A stretch of DNA of 64,000 nt. Source: Actimicrobium sp047621345. GTDB taxonomy: Bacteria > Pseudomonadota > Gammaproteobacteria > Burkholderiales > Burkholderiaceae_D. The stretch spans positions 7,729 to 71,728 of the forward strand of contig JBLHLW010000015.1 of NCBI GenBank assembly GCA_047621345.1, written 5' to 3'. A program made the position numbers and the translations under genes. The notes beneath the pieces are model-generated. The model had not been told where the DNA came from and ran no database searches. It saw only the letters and a list, made by a program, of their open reading frames with translations. This document shows, piece by piece, positions 8,090 to 17,049 of the stretch. Each line of letters starts with the position of its first letter. The stretch's first letter is position 1.

Positions 8090-8525
8090 TGCTCACCTTT
8101 AGGCAATACCGGTTCAGCGGCCTGAACTCGATGAACCCTAACTGATCGAGCCGCAACAGACACGCAATGCACTCGGCTTCGCTGATCAAGTAGGTCGAGA
8201 CCATCTGCTCAAAAGTCCAATGACTGATGCAACAGATGGCCAACAGCATCAGCTTCGGGTCGGCCACCACAGCTTCCTCCTGTTCAAGCGAGAGTTCGCG
8301 GCGTAATGACTGCGCGTTGGCGATTCGTCTTGAGAGCTCGGCAAAGTCCATCTTGAGTACGCGCAGTACGTCGTCGATGCGCGAAAGAGAGAGGTCGCCG
8401 GAAGTCAACATCCGCTTGACGTTCGACTCGGCCAAGCCGATCTGGCGCGCCAGATCCTGGTAGGTAATCCCGGCTACTTTTAGTTTTCTCTTGAGTGCCT
8501 TTACTAGTCCACGGGCTGAATTCAT
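8028..8525 (-). CDS. Xre-family transcriptional regulator
   Basis: A 165-residue protein with an N-terminal helix-turn-helix of the Cro/CI type (about residues 8-65: ITYQDLARQIGLAESNVKRML). It is followed by a helical region (about 80-140) that ends in LLRLDQLGFIEFRPLNRY, a winged-helix-like segment. It is divergent from the yiaA-like gene. A palindrome 19 bases upstream of its ATG suggests autoregulation and control of the divergent module. The ATG at 8525 is chosen because upstream codons are not conserved-looking and include the operator. The C-terminus may be altered, see the overlapping small ORF. Confidence 0.8.
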   Translation of the reverse strand: MNSARGLVKALKRKLKVAGITYQDLARQIGLAESNVKRMLTSGDLSLSRIDDVLRVLKMDFAELSRRIANAQSLRRELSLEQEEAVVADPKLMLLAICCISHWTFEQMVSTYLISEAECIACLLRLDQLGFIEFRPLNRYCLKVSNEFRRATSAVRAGLRAATSD

Positions 8526-8543
8526 ACGGATTCCGAACGAAAA

Positions 8544-8560
8544 GTATCGAAATGCGATAC
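8544..8560. promoter_or_regulatory. Palindromic operator candidate, divergent promoter region
   Basis: GTATCG-AAATG-CGATAC is a perfect 6-5-6 inverted repeat placed between the Xre regulator and the yiaA-like gene. Its size and place fit an Xre/CI-type dimer site. Confidence 0.55.
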
Positions 8561-8671
8561 CACGAGGGTGACAGACCGCGACCTTACAGAAACTACTTGT
8601 CACTTTTTTGATGCTCCATGAAGATGTCTTCACCGCATTCCGATTCACCCAACCACTGAAAGTAAAGCGCC

Positions 8672-9100
8672 ATGTCCTCCTCCTCGATCCGTCATGACAC
8701 AAAGGCCTGGAAAATCCAGGTCTGGACTTCCTTCTTGCTGGCAATCGCGCTCTGCGGATCCGGACTCGCCTACTTGCCTGGCGCTGATCTGGATAGAGCG
8801 TTCATGATCATGGGCTACCTGTTCTGCCTCTCCACCGCCTTCGCACTATCCAAGTTCATCCGCGACAACGAGTCCAAGAGCACAGACACGCCGATGTGGA
8901 GTCTGGTGGTTTGGGGCGGTTTCGGCCTCGCGACGCTGCTCACGGCCTGGGGCCTCCTCCACATGGAAATCAATCCGACCTATAAGGCGTTCCTTGGCGT
9001 GAGCTGGCTCTTCCTCATCTCCACCGTCTTCACACTCGCCAAGATGCTCCGTGATGCCCACGAGGCACTGCAAGCGAGTCGGTCGTCCGACGGCATCTGA
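8672..9100 (+). CDS. YiaA/YiaB family inner-membrane protein
   Basis: A 142-residue protein with four predicted transmembrane helices arranged as two similar hairpins (about 14-34, 43-62, 77-97, 107-126). Each pair ends in a related motif: CLSTAFALSKFIRDNE and LISTVFTLAKMLRDAHE. This is the YiaAB two-helix domain in duplicate. Its role in the cell is unknown. It is the first gene of a rightward group that ends with the LplT-PlsC fusion. Confidence 0.85.
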   Translation: MSSSSIRHDTKAWKIQVWTSFLLAIALCGSGLAYLPGADLDRAFMIMGYLFCLSTAFALSKFIRDNESKSTDTPMWSLVVWGGFGLATLLTAWGLLHMEINPTYKAFLGVSWLFLISTVFTLAKMLRDAHEALQASRSSDGI

Positions 9101-9137
9101 TCAATTCGCTCATACGACACTTTCTCTGGAACCCATC

Positions 9138-9566
9138 ATGAACACGAACCCGTTACGCCGCGCCTTTGCTCTTTCCGCCATCGTTGTCGCGCTCATCTTT
9201 AACCCAGTTGCCACGCATGCCTCGGAGTCAGCCTCGGCAGTGAGCACCTTGTCGGCACTGCCGATCGCCATGTCGGTTGCTGCGCCCGTCATGCTGCTGG
9301 CCGCCGGCGCTTCGCTAGTTGTCGTCTCGGTCAGCGCAACGACTGCCGGAACGGTATGGGTGCTCGAACGCGCTTCGGATGGTGCCAGAGCAGTCATTAC
9401 CATGAGTGCGACTGGCGCGGGCGAACTCTCTGTCGCCGCCGGTACCATCGTCGTGGTCACAGCGATCAGTACGGGCTATGTCCTGTCAGCAGTCGGTAAC
9501 GCGATCGCCTTCATCCCGAATGAGATCGGCGCCGCGCTTCTTTACAACGAGAAGGTGACGCGATGA
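9138..9566 (+). CDS. Hypothetical exported, hydrophobic protein
   Basis: A 142-residue protein with a clear signal peptide (residues 1-30, cleavage after THA). It has two strongly hydrophobic, Ala/Val/Ser/Thr-rich stretches (about 44-72 and 95-120). I do not recognise a named domain with confidence. The last four bases overlap the next gene (ATGA), so it is translated together with the DUF2145 protein. The start at 9138 is chosen for the signal peptide. Confidence 0.75.
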   Translation: MNTNPLRRAFALSAIVVALIFNPVATHASESASAVSTLSALPIAMSVAAPVMLLAAGASLVVVSVSATTAGTVWVLERASDGARAVITMSATGAGELSVAAGTIVVVTAISTGYVLSAVGNAIAFIPNEIGAALLYNEKVTR

Positions 9567-10357
9567 GTCGCCTGATCGTGCGTGCGAGCGGCCTGATGGC
9601 GATCGTGCTGATGACAATTTCTGCTGGTCTTGCGCACGCCGGTCGGCCTTGCGAAACGAAGACGTTGACCGCCGATATCATTGTGCGTGCCATGGCACTT
9701 GCTGCGACCACCGCGACGCGACTTGACGAGAGCGGTGCCAGCGTGGTGGTGATCGCGCGCAAGGGGCAGGACTTGAGCAAGTACGGAGTGCGCTACTCGC
9801 ACCTCGGTTTTGCCTACAAGACGAGCGACGGAAAATGGCGCGTCGTGCACAAGCTCAACGAATGCGCAACCGCGAACGCCGCCGTGTATCGCCAAGGCCT
9901 CGGCGAGTTCTTTCTGGATGACCTGTGGCGAATGGAAGCCGGCGTCGCCATGCTGACACCCGCAGTACAGGCGAAGCTCCTGCCGGCACTCAGCGACAAC
10001 GCAAAGCTGGCGCAAGTTAACACGCCGGCCTATAGCATGGTTGCCTACCCTTGGTCACAGCGCTATCAGCAATCGAACCAGTGGGCGATCGAAACGATGG
10101 CCATGACGCAGGACCCGGATGCCTTCGACCGACCCCACGCACAAGCCTGGCTGCAGCTGAAAGGCTACGCGCCGACGACGTTGCACCTGTCGCTCATGCA
10201 GCGGTTCGGTGCGCGGGTGATGTCCGCCAATGTGGCATTCGACGATCACCCGGACGCAAAGCGATTCTCCGGCCAGATCCAAACAGTGACCGCCGACTCG
10301 GTCTTCACCTGGCTAGAACGCAGTGGTCTGGGCACAAACGTACGCACTATCCGATAG
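9563..10357 (+). CDS. DUF2145 domain protein, exported
   Basis: A 264-residue protein with a signal peptide (residues 1-26, ending AHA). The mature part fits DUF2145: ESGASVVVIARKGQDLSKYGVRYSHLGFAY followed by WRVVHKLNEC and, later, YNxxSNQWxxE-like QRYQQSNQWAIETM. The conserved Ser/His/Asn/Cys residues resemble those of a hydrolase-like papain/NlpC fold (inference). The function is unknown. Start overlaps the upstream stop (ATGA). Confidence 0.85.
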   Translation: MSRLIVRASGLMAIVLMTISAGLAHAGRPCETKTLTADIIVRAMALAATTATRLDESGASVVVIARKGQDLSKYGVRYSHLGFAYKTSDGKWRVVHKLNECATANAAVYRQGLGEFFLDDLWRMEAGVAMLTPAVQAKLLPALSDNAKLAQVNTPAYSMVAYPWSQRYQQSNQWAIETMAMTQDPDAFDRPHAQAWLQLKGYAPTTLHLSLMQRFGARVMSANVAFDDHPDAKRFSGQIQTVTADSVFTWLERSGLGTNVRTIR

Positions 10358-10415
10358 CCGGCATACACCGACGACCAGGCTCGCAGCCATCGCCCAACTT
10401 GAACGAGGCAATCCG

Positions 10416-12308
10416 ATGACCCACTCCGCACACGATCACCCGAACCAGTTTTCTTTGTTGAAGCAACGGCGCTTCGCGCCCTTTTTCTGGACGCAATTCC
10501 TCGGTGCAGCGAACGATAACCTTTTCAAATTTGCGTTGACGGTGATGGTGACCTACCAGCTCTCGGTCAGCTGGATGCCGCCAAAAATGGCTGGCCTGGT
10601 GATCGGTGCATTGTTCATCCTGCCGTTCCTGCTGTTCTCGGCGACGAGCGGGCAGCTGACCGACAAGTTCGACAAGACGGTAGTGATCCGCTTCGTGAAG
10701 TGGCTAGAGATCGGCATCATGCTGTTTGCCGGCGTCGGCTTCTGGCTCGTCAACTTGCCCATTCTGCTGACGTGCGTACTGCTCATGGGACTGCACTCGA
10801 CGATCTTCGGGCCAGCCAAGTTCGCCTATTTGCCGCAGCACCTGAACGAGCGCGAACTGACGGGCGGCAATGGCATGGTCGAGATGGGAACCTTTGTGGC
10901 CATCTTGCTTGGTCAGGTTGGAGGCGGACTGCTCGTGGCCATCCCGGGGGTCGGGCGTCACTATGTTGCTTTCGGCTGCGTCGCACTTGCATTGATCGGT
11001 CGCCTCCTCGCGCAGCAGATCCCTGCGTCGCCTTCAACCGATCCGGATCTGAAGATTAACTGGAACCCGGTCACGGAGACCTGGGCCAACCTGAAACTGG
11101 CACACCAGAACGTCGTCGTGTTTCGTTCGCTGCTCGGTATCTCGTGGATGTGGTTTTTCGGCGCCGTATTCCTCTCGCTTTTCCCGGCATTCGCCAAAGA
11201 CGTCCTGCACGGTGACGAGCAAGTCGCCTCGCTGTTACTGGTCGTCTTCTCGATCGGCATCGGCACCGGCTCGCTGCTGTGCGAGATGCTCAGCAAACGC
11301 CATGTCGAGATCGGCCTCGTACCGCTTGGTGCGATCGGCATGAGCGTCTTCGCGATCGACCTCTACTTTGCGTCACGCGGCCTGCCGCCTTCAGACGGAT
11401 TGAAGTTGGGCCAATTCATCGGTACCGTAGCCCACTGGCGGGTGATGGGTGACCTCGCGCTGCTGTCGCTCTTCGCTGGTCTGTATAGCGTGCCGATGTA
11501 CGCGCTAATCCAGTTGCGCTCGAAGGCAAGTCATCGGGCCCGGATCATCGCGGCCAACAACATCCTGAACGCGCTCTTCATGATCGTGAGTTCACTGGGT
11601 GTCGGCGCGCTGCTGGCGGCCAACTTCACGATCCCGCAAGTCTTCCTGATCGTAGGCATCCTCAATGCGATCGTAGCTTTCTACATTTTCATGCTGGTGC
11701 CCGAATATTTCCTTCGCTTTGTCGCCTTCTTGCTTACGCGCTTCGTCTATCGTTTAAAGGTTCGGGGTGGCGAGAATATCCCGACCGAGGGTGCTGCGAT
11801 CCTGGTCTGTAACCACGTCGCGTTCGTCGATCCGGTCTTGCTGATGGCCGCGAGTCCGCGACCGATCCGCTTCATTATGGACCACCACATCTTCGCGCTG
11901 CCGGTACTTGGATGGTTCTTCCGATTGCTCAAAGCGATCCCGATCGCGTCACAACGTGATGACCCGGTCGCCTACGAAAAAGCATTCGCTGCAGCGCGCG
12001 CTACGCTCGACGAGGGTGAGCTGCTTTGCATCTTCCCGGAAGGCGCACTGACCAAAAACGGACAGCTCGGCGAGTTCAAGGGCGGAGTGATGAAACTGAT
12101 CGAGCACAACTCTGTACCCGTGATACCGCTGGCGCTACAAAACCTCTGGGGCTCATACTTCTCACGCATCGAAGGTTCAGCGATGAAGCGCCCATTCCGA
12201 CGCGGTTGCTTCAATCAGATCGACCTCGTCGCCGGGCCTGCAATGCAACCGGCAGAGGTCACTCCGGCTGCACTGCAGGCCCGGGTCGAGGATCTTCTTG
12301 CGACTTGA
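10416..12308 (+). CDS. LplT-type MFS transporter fused to a PlsC-type acyltransferase
   Basis: A 630-residue inner-membrane fusion. Residues 1-430 form a 12-helix MFS domain like the lysophospholipid flippase LplT (FWTQFLGAANDNLFKFAL at the start). Residues 440-630 are a 1-acylglycerol-3-phosphate acyltransferase domain with NHVAFVD (His467 and Asp472 of the HX4D motif) and FPEGALTKNG. It probably moves lysophospholipid inward and re-acylates it. E. coli does this with LplT and Aas; here the acyl-ACP synthetase domain of Aas is absent. ATG at 10416 follows GAGG by 8 bases. Confidence 0.9.
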   Translation: MTHSAHDHPNQFSLLKQRRFAPFFWTQFLGAANDNLFKFALTVMVTYQLSVSWMPPKMAGLVIGALFILPFLLFSATSGQLTDKFDKTVVIRFVKWLEIGIMLFAGVGFWLVNLPILLTCVLLMGLHSTIFGPAKFAYLPQHLNERELTGGNGMVEMGTFVAILLGQVGGGLLVAIPGVGRHYVAFGCVALALIGRLLAQQIPASPSTDPDLKINWNPVTETWANLKLAHQNVVVFRSLLGISWMWFFGAVFLSLFPAFAKDVLHGDEQVASLLLVVFSIGIGTGSLLCEMLSKRHVEIGLVPLGAIGMSVFAIDLYFASRGLPPSDGLKLGQFIGTVAHWRVMGDLALLSLFAGLYSVPMYALIQLRSKASHRARIIAANNILNALFMIVSSLGVGALLAANFTIPQVFLIVGILNAIVAFYIFMLVPEYFLRFVAFLLTRFVYRLKVRGGENIPTEGAAILVCNHVAFVDPVLLMAASPRPIRFIMDHHIFALPVLGWFFRLLKAIPIASQRDDPVAYEKAFAAARATLDEGELLCIFPEGALTKNGQLGEFKGGVMKLIEHNSVPVIPLALQNLWGSYFSRIEGSAMKRPFRRGCFNQIDLVAGPAMQPAEVTPAALQARVEDLLAT

Positions 12309-12439
12309 AGAGAGGCTAGCGAACTTCGCTGCGAGATGCACGCAATATTGCGCATCGCGTTCATTCAAAACGCGCACCAGAATGCCGTGACCAGTCCAAT
12401 GTAAAGTTCGGTTGTCGAGCACCAGCGGTTCACCGACCC

Positions 12440-12550
12440 GTAGGGTGGGCACGGCTTTTTGTGCCCACGCGCGCGCATCAACAACCTCAATCCATTTCAA
12501 CCGTTCGGCGGTACGCGCGCGTGGGCACGATAATCCCGTGCCCACGCTAC
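12440..12550. repeat. Two GTGGGCAC/GTGCCCAC palindromes in inverted orientation
   Basis: Copies at 12440-12475 (GTAGGGTGGGCAC...GTGCCCACGCGCGCG) and 12515-12550 (GCGCGCGTGGGCAC...GTGCCCACGCTAC) face each other. They lie between the converging LplT-PlsC and bacterioferritin genes and may end transcription from both sides. The remaining bases of the 12309-12582 gap show no gene that I can support. Confidence 0.8.
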
Positions 12551-12582
12551 AGCTGGATTTACTGCATTTGGTCCTGCGTTTT

Positions 12583-13050
12583 TTACGCCATCTGCGACTG
12601 CAAATAATTCTGCAAGCCGACTTTATCGATCAGGTCGGTCTGCGTTTCGAGCCAGTCGAGATGCTCCTCGGTGTCGTCGAGAATGGTCTGAAAAATGGTG
12701 CGTGAGACGAAATCGCCAGCGGCTTCGCTGATGACGATGCCTTCCTTGACGGTTTTCTGTGAAAGCACTTCCAGATCGAAATCACACTTCAACATTTCGG
12801 GCGTGTTCTCGCCGATCATCAATTTGTGCAACGCCTGCAAGTTCGGCAAGCCATCCAGCATCAAAATTCGGTCGATCAGCAGGTCGGCATGCTTCATTTC
12901 GCCGATCGATTCTTCGTATTCCTTCTTGGCGATTTTTTCGAAACCCCAGTGGCGATACATGCGGGAATGCAGGAAGTACTGGTTAATCGCGGTCAGCTCG
13001 TTGGTCAGTTGCGCATTGAGCATGCGGATAACGTTGTTGTCACCTTTCAT
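12583..13050 (-). CDS. bfr: Bacterioferritin
   Basis: A 155-residue iron-storage subunit that assembles into a 24-mer shell and oxidises Fe(II). Residues follow E. coli Bfr numbering: Glu18, Tyr25, Glu51 and His54 of the ferroxidase centre and the heme ligand Met52, all in NELTAINQYFLHSRM and GEMKHADLL. The second half has the matching EEHLDWLE motif. ATG at 13050 follows AAGGA; the ORF opens further upstream inside the hydroxylase spacer. Last gene of the leftward iron operon. Confidence 0.96.
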   Translation of the reverse strand: MKGDNNVIRMLNAQLTNELTAINQYFLHSRMYRHWGFEKIAKKEYEESIGEMKHADLLIDRILMLDGLPNLQALHKLMIGENTPEMLKCDFDLEVLSQKTVKEGIVISEAAGDFVSRTIFQTILDDTEEHLDWLETQTDLIDKVGLQNYLQSQMA

Positions 13051-13102
13051 GATGGTCCTTGGGTGTATTGGTGAGGACCAGAGGATAGCGTAGATAGTTG
13101 GT

Positions 13103-13798
13103 TCAGGCATCAATCCACATGCGTAATAAATTGTGATAGCAGCCGGTCAGCTTCACGACCTCCTCCGGGTCGGGCTGCCCTTCGGGAACTGCACTGCGCA
13201 ACGACAGGATGGCCATATCGAGATCGAATAACAACTGGCGCCGGGCGTCCTCGCGCACCATGCTTTCGATCCAGAAAAAACACGCCAGCCGCGTGCCACG
13301 CGTGACCGGCATAACCTGGTGCCGGCTCGATGCCGGATACAGGATCAGATCACCGGCTGCGAGCTTGACCTCCTGCGACCCGAAGCTTCCTTCCATGACC
13401 AGTTCGCCGCCGTCATAGCTCGCCGGGTCGGACAAAAACAGCGTGGCCGACAAATCAGTGCGCACCCAGCTACCGGTGACCGCCGAGGTTCGCACAGCAT
13501 TATCGATGTGGCTACCGAAGGCGTTGGCCGCACCGTCATACCGATTAAATAACGGCGGATACGTTTTCTTGGGCAACGCGCCAGTCATGAATAACGCACT
13601 CTTGCCGAGTGCTTCGATGACGATGGCGCGGGCCGCGCGCGCTGCTGCATCATCCTCTGGCAATTGGCGGTTGTTCTTGACACGCGCCGATTGCAGGCCG
13701 GCGGTCAGCTTGCCATCGGTCCAGTCGGCACCATCGATCAGCTTACGGCACGCTTCCAGTGCCGCTGGTGAAAGCAATTCGGGGATGCGCAACAGCAT
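13103..13798 (-). CDS. piuC: PKHD-type Fe(II)/2-oxoglutarate hydroxylase
   Basis: A 231-residue dioxygenase of the YbiX/PiuC family. The metal triad is visible as HIDNA (HxD) and, later, SRHQVMPV, and the 2-oxoglutarate arginine lies in TRGTRLACFFW. In E. coli and Pseudomonas this gene follows the catecholate receptor gene fiu/piuA, as here. It is thought to help the use of iron from siderophores, but the substrate is not settled. ATG at 13798 follows AAGGAAA. Confidence 0.93.
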   Translation of the reverse strand: MLLRIPELLSPAALEACRKLIDGADWTDGKLTAGLQSARVKNNRQLPEDDAAARAARAIVIEALGKSALFMTGALPKKTYPPLFNRYDGAANAFGSHIDNAVRTSAVTGSWVRTDLSATLFLSDPASYDGGELVMEGSFGSQEVKLAAGDLILYPASSRHQVMPVTRGTRLACFFWIESMVREDARRQLLFDLDMAILSLRSAVPEGQPDPEEVVKLTGCYHNLLRMWIDA

Positions 13799-13810
13799 GG
13801 TCGGATTTCC

Positions 13811-15916
13811 TTAGAACTTGGCGGACATCGATAATTGGAAAGTGCGGCTGGTACCCGGAACGGCATGACCGGCATAGACCCCTTCGTAATAATCCTTGTC
13901 CATCAGGTTGAAGACGTTGAGCTTGATCGCGTAGCTATCCTGCTGGTATTCGAGCAAGCCATCCCAGCGCGCATAGGTCGGGGCCGCATTGATGTTTCTG
14001 GTATTGCCGTAGCGCTTGCCAACGGCCTCGACGCCGCCACCGACTTTCCAGCGCTTGTCCAGCTTGAAGGTGCTCCACACATTGGCCGTGTATTTCGGCG
14101 TATTGACCGGCGTCTTGCCAAGTGTGCTGGCCTGGTCGCCGGTGGCGGCATCAATGCGCGCATTCATCAGTGCCAGTCCGCCAAAAATGTCCCAGCGCGA
14201 GGTGATCTTGCCGGCGGTTTCGAACTCGATGCCGTCGGTGTGCCGCTTGCCTGAGAGTAGGTTCTGGGTCAGATTGATCGCGGCCAGATCGGTGTTGCGC
14301 TCGTTAGTTTTTTCGGAGCGAAACAGCGCGGTACGCAGCATCAGATTGCCTTCCAGCAGATCCCACTTGGCGCCGATTTCGAGATTGCGGCTTTTTTCCG
14401 GTGGCGTGTTGGTGGCGCGATCGTCGAGTGCGTAGAGCTCGCCGGATGGATTGAACGACGTGCCGTACGAGACGTAGTACGACGCTGTTTCGGACGGCTG
14501 GAAAATCAGTCCGGTGCGGTAGCTCCAGACATTGTCGTTGCGCTCGAGCGCTCCGCCGGTAGCGCGATCGTAGTCGGCGCTGAAACTGTCATGGCGCGCA
14601 CCGCCGATGAGCTTCCATTGTGCATTGAGCGACATCGTGTCTTGCGCGTAGACGCCAACGGTGCGGGCGCTGTAACTGACCGGGTTGATGCGGTTGCGCA
14701 CGCCGTAGCCGGTCGGCAGCACCGGGTAAGGATTCGGGTTGCCGACCGTGGTAGCGGGATTGCCGGGCGTGGTGGCGTAATTCCAGCGATTGGCGTCCTC
14801 CTGTACCAGCTCCACGCCGACCAGCAACGCATGCTTGAAGCCGCCGGCACGGACCGTCGTGGTGAAGTCGGTCTGGCTGGTCAGCGTGTGTTCGATCCCG
14901 CCGCGACGCTGGGCCTGGCGATTGATGACGGTGTCGGAATTAATGCTGGCCGTACCTGACGCCAGCCGGGGTGCGATAGCCCACAAGTCGCGGTCGTAGT
15001 CGGCCTTGCGCAGGATGGAGCGCAGCTCGCTGACCTTGTCAAAACGGTGGATCCAGCTGGCCGTCAGGATGTTGGTTTCTTCCTTCTGGCGATCCTGTCC
15101 GGGCAAACCGTAGAAGGTGCTCACGGGCACGTTGAGTGGCCCACCCTGAAAGTACGGCACGCCGAAGTCGGGCACGCTGTCACCTTTTAAGGTGTAGTAC
15201 GACAGATTAAATTCGTTCCGGGTGCCGATGCCCCAACTGACCGAGGGCGCAATGCCGAGGCGCTCGCTACCGACGCCATTGCGAAAGCTGTCAGTGTCAG
15301 TTTTCATTACATTGAGTCGGACTGCAGCGTTCTCGCCAACGATCTTGTTGAGGTCTACCGTGCCGCGCTTGTAGGCGTCGCTGCCGACGGTAATGCTGGC
15401 TTCGTTGGTATCGAACAGGAACGGCTTCTTGCTGACCTGATTGACGACACCACCAGTCGAACCACGCCCAAACAGCATCGAGGCCGAACCGCGCAAGACG
15501 TCAACCTGCTCGATATTGAAAATCTCGCGGTTGTACTGGGCGATGTCGCGCATGCCATCGAGATACAGATCACCCACCAGCGAGTAACCGCGCAAGGTCA
15601 CGTTGTCGCCAATCCGTCCGCCCTCGCCGGCATTGAAGGTCAGGCCGGCGACATTGCGCAGCGCTTCCTTGAGCGTGTCGGCATTGCGGTCCTCGATCAG
15701 CTGTTTGGTCACGACGGTCACCGCTTGCGGGATATCCCGCAAGGACTGCACGGTCTTGCCGACACCGGACTTGAGTCCTTGATAGCCATTGTTCTCACGG
15801 GTGGCATGGACATCAATCGTCGGTAAAGACGTCGTGTTTTCCTGAGCCTGAACGCTCGTCAATGAAATTGCGGCAAGCATCGCGCCAAATGGCAGCAAAC
15901 GAGGGGTAGAGGACAT
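13811..15916 (-). CDS. fiu: TonB-dependent catecholate siderophore receptor (Fiu type)
   Basis: A 701-residue outer-membrane receptor with a signal peptide (to VQA), a plug domain (SLRDIPQAVTVVTKQLIEDR, then DNVTLRGYSLVGDLYLDGMRD) and a barrel ending in SMSAKF with the terminal Phe. The plug motifs are those of Fiu/PiuA monomeric catechol receptors, and the next gene encodes the matching hydroxylase. Ribosome site GGAG precedes the ATG at 15916. Confidence 0.92.
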   Translation of the reverse strand: MSSTPRLLPFGAMLAAISLTSVQAQENTTSLPTIDVHATRENNGYQGLKSGVGKTVQSLRDIPQAVTVVTKQLIEDRNADTLKEALRNVAGLTFNAGEGGRIGDNVTLRGYSLVGDLYLDGMRDIAQYNREIFNIEQVDVLRGSASMLFGRGSTGGVVNQVSKKPFLFDTNEASITVGSDAYKRGTVDLNKIVGENAAVRLNVMKTDTDSFRNGVGSERLGIAPSVSWGIGTRNEFNLSYYTLKGDSVPDFGVPYFQGGPLNVPVSTFYGLPGQDRQKEETNILTASWIHRFDKVSELRSILRKADYDRDLWAIAPRLASGTASINSDTVINRQAQRRGGIEHTLTSQTDFTTTVRAGGFKHALLVGVELVQEDANRWNYATTPGNPATTVGNPNPYPVLPTGYGVRNRINPVSYSARTVGVYAQDTMSLNAQWKLIGGARHDSFSADYDRATGGALERNDNVWSYRTGLIFQPSETASYYVSYGTSFNPSGELYALDDRATNTPPEKSRNLEIGAKWDLLEGNLMLRTALFRSEKTNERNTDLAAINLTQNLLSGKRHTDGIEFETAGKITSRWDIFGGLALMNARIDAATGDQASTLGKTPVNTPKYTANVWSTFKLDKRWKVGGGVEAVGKRYGNTRNINAAPTYARWDGLLEYQQDSYAIKLNVFNLMDKDYYEGVYAGHAVPGTSRTFQLSMSAKF

Positions 15917-16092
15917 GCGTTTCTCCGAAAAATAAGCGTGGTCTGCAACAAGCTGCAGGGGTTGGCTGGCTATCCGGAAAAACGGGAATGGCTTGCGGTG
16001 AAAAGAACTAGTGACTGATCAGTTCAGCCATGAAGCCGGTCTTGCTCAGGCCAGCGACCTGCGCCGCCGCCATGATTCGATGAGGTGTCCTC

Positions 16093-16764
16093 TTACTGAA
16101 TTGAAAAATTGATCGATACAAGCGCATAGACCGCGACGGCGACACCGTCTTCGAGGTGTGGCTGGAAGCGCGCCTTGAGTACCGCCTGCCGGGCCGATTC
16201 ATCAAGCCGATCATAGCCAGAAGAGCGACGTAATTCGACCTGTTCGGCGCGCCCCTGCTGGTTCACCAGAACCCGCAACGTGACTTTACCTTCCTCGGCA
16301 GCGCGCCTGGCTAGAGGCGGATAAACCGGTTGCGGCGCCTCCAGATATTGAACGCCGGAAATGGTTTTTGTCTGAGCCGGCGCAGCAAGTGGGGCGGTGC
16401 TCGCTAAAGCCGGACCGGACGTTGGTTGCGGCGCAGCCACTGCCTCGACCGCTGCACTGACCACTTGCGGTGTCGAGGCCGAGGTATCCGGCATAGCCGG
16501 TGCCAATGGCAACACTATTTTGACGACCGGCAAGGCTCTCTGAACAATTTTTTTGACTGGCACTACCGAAGGTGCGGATACAGGCGCTGGTGCTGGTGCT
16601 GGTGCTGGTGCAAATGTAATCAGGCTCACGAACAGTTCGCGTGCTTCCGTTGGTTTCACCTTCTTTGGCGAACCACTCTGCAAGAGAAACAAGAGCCACC
16701 CATGCGCCAGAATGATGAGCAGCAGCAAACCACTGCGGCGCCACTGCACGAGCGATGACAACAA
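16093..16764 (-). CDS. tonB: TonB energy-transducing protein
   Basis: A 223-residue protein: one N-terminal transmembrane helix (about 11-29), a Pro/Ala-rich periplasmic span with an AP repeat coded by about four GCTGGT hexamers near 16585-16612, and a C-terminal TonB domain (YPPLARRAAEEGKVTLRVLV...SSGYDRLDESA). It couples the proton-motive force to outer-membrane receptors such as the neighbouring Fiu. The first codon is TTG, directly after the bfd stop, so translation is probably coupled. The 176 bases before fiu show no strong signal. Confidence 0.92.
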   Translation of the reverse strand: MLSSLVQWRRSGLLLLIILAHGWLLFLLQSGSPKKVKPTEARELFVSLITFAPAPAPAPAPVSAPSVVPVKKIVQRALPVVKIVLPLAPAMPDTSASTPQVVSAAVEAVAAPQPTSGPALASTAPLAAPAQTKTISGVQYLEAPQPVYPPLARRAAEEGKVTLRVLVNQQGRAEQVELRRSSGYDRLDESARQAVLKARFQPHLEDGVAVAVYALVSINFSIQ

Positions 16765-16983
16765 TTAGGCAGCCATCATCGACGGGTGGAACACCAAGGT
16801 CTGCGTCGCCGGTGCGGCCTGACTCAGACATTCACGTAAAACCTGCTTGACACAACCATGGCATTTTCCACAGCAAGTGCCGACATTGAGCGAAGACCGC
16901 AGTGCGACCATCGACGTCGCCCCCTCATTGACTGCCTGGCGAATCGCCCGATCAGATACATTGTTGCAGATGCAAACAATCAT
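16765..16983 (-). CDS. bfd: Bacterioferritin-associated ferredoxin
   Basis: A 72-residue [2Fe-2S] protein with the four-cysteine pattern CIC...CGKCHGC (Cys4, Cys6, then Cys-x-x-Cys). It reduces the heme of Bfr to free stored iron. It is the first gene of the bfd-tonB-fiu-piuC-bfr run, whose last gene is its partner. GAGGT precedes the ATG. A Fur-like box lies 67-85 bases upstream. Confidence 0.92.
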   Translation of the reverse strand: MIVCICNNVSDRAIRQAVNEGATSMVALRSSLNVGTCCGKCHGCVKQVLRECLSQAAPATQTLVFHPSMMAA

Positions 16984-17049
16984 TCTCTACCTCGTAAATT
17001 ACGATGAAAAAGTGGTCCGGTATGAACCCGGCTCGGCTCAGCCCTCAAT

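Noticed and set aside
12177..12545. Leftward 122-codon ORF, part of which (LVLDNRTLHWTGHGILVRVL) looks protein-like
   Set aside because: It runs through a copy of the dispersed palindrome and into the 3' end of the LplT-PlsC gene, has no clear ribosome site, and I know no matching family. It could be the relic of a gene between 12309 and 12440, but this cannot be supported from the sequence alone.
16008..16072. A 21-codon ORF (MAAAQVAGLSKTGFMAELISH) between tonB and fiu
   Set aside because: Too short and without a convincing ribosome site; no known leader peptide of this type.
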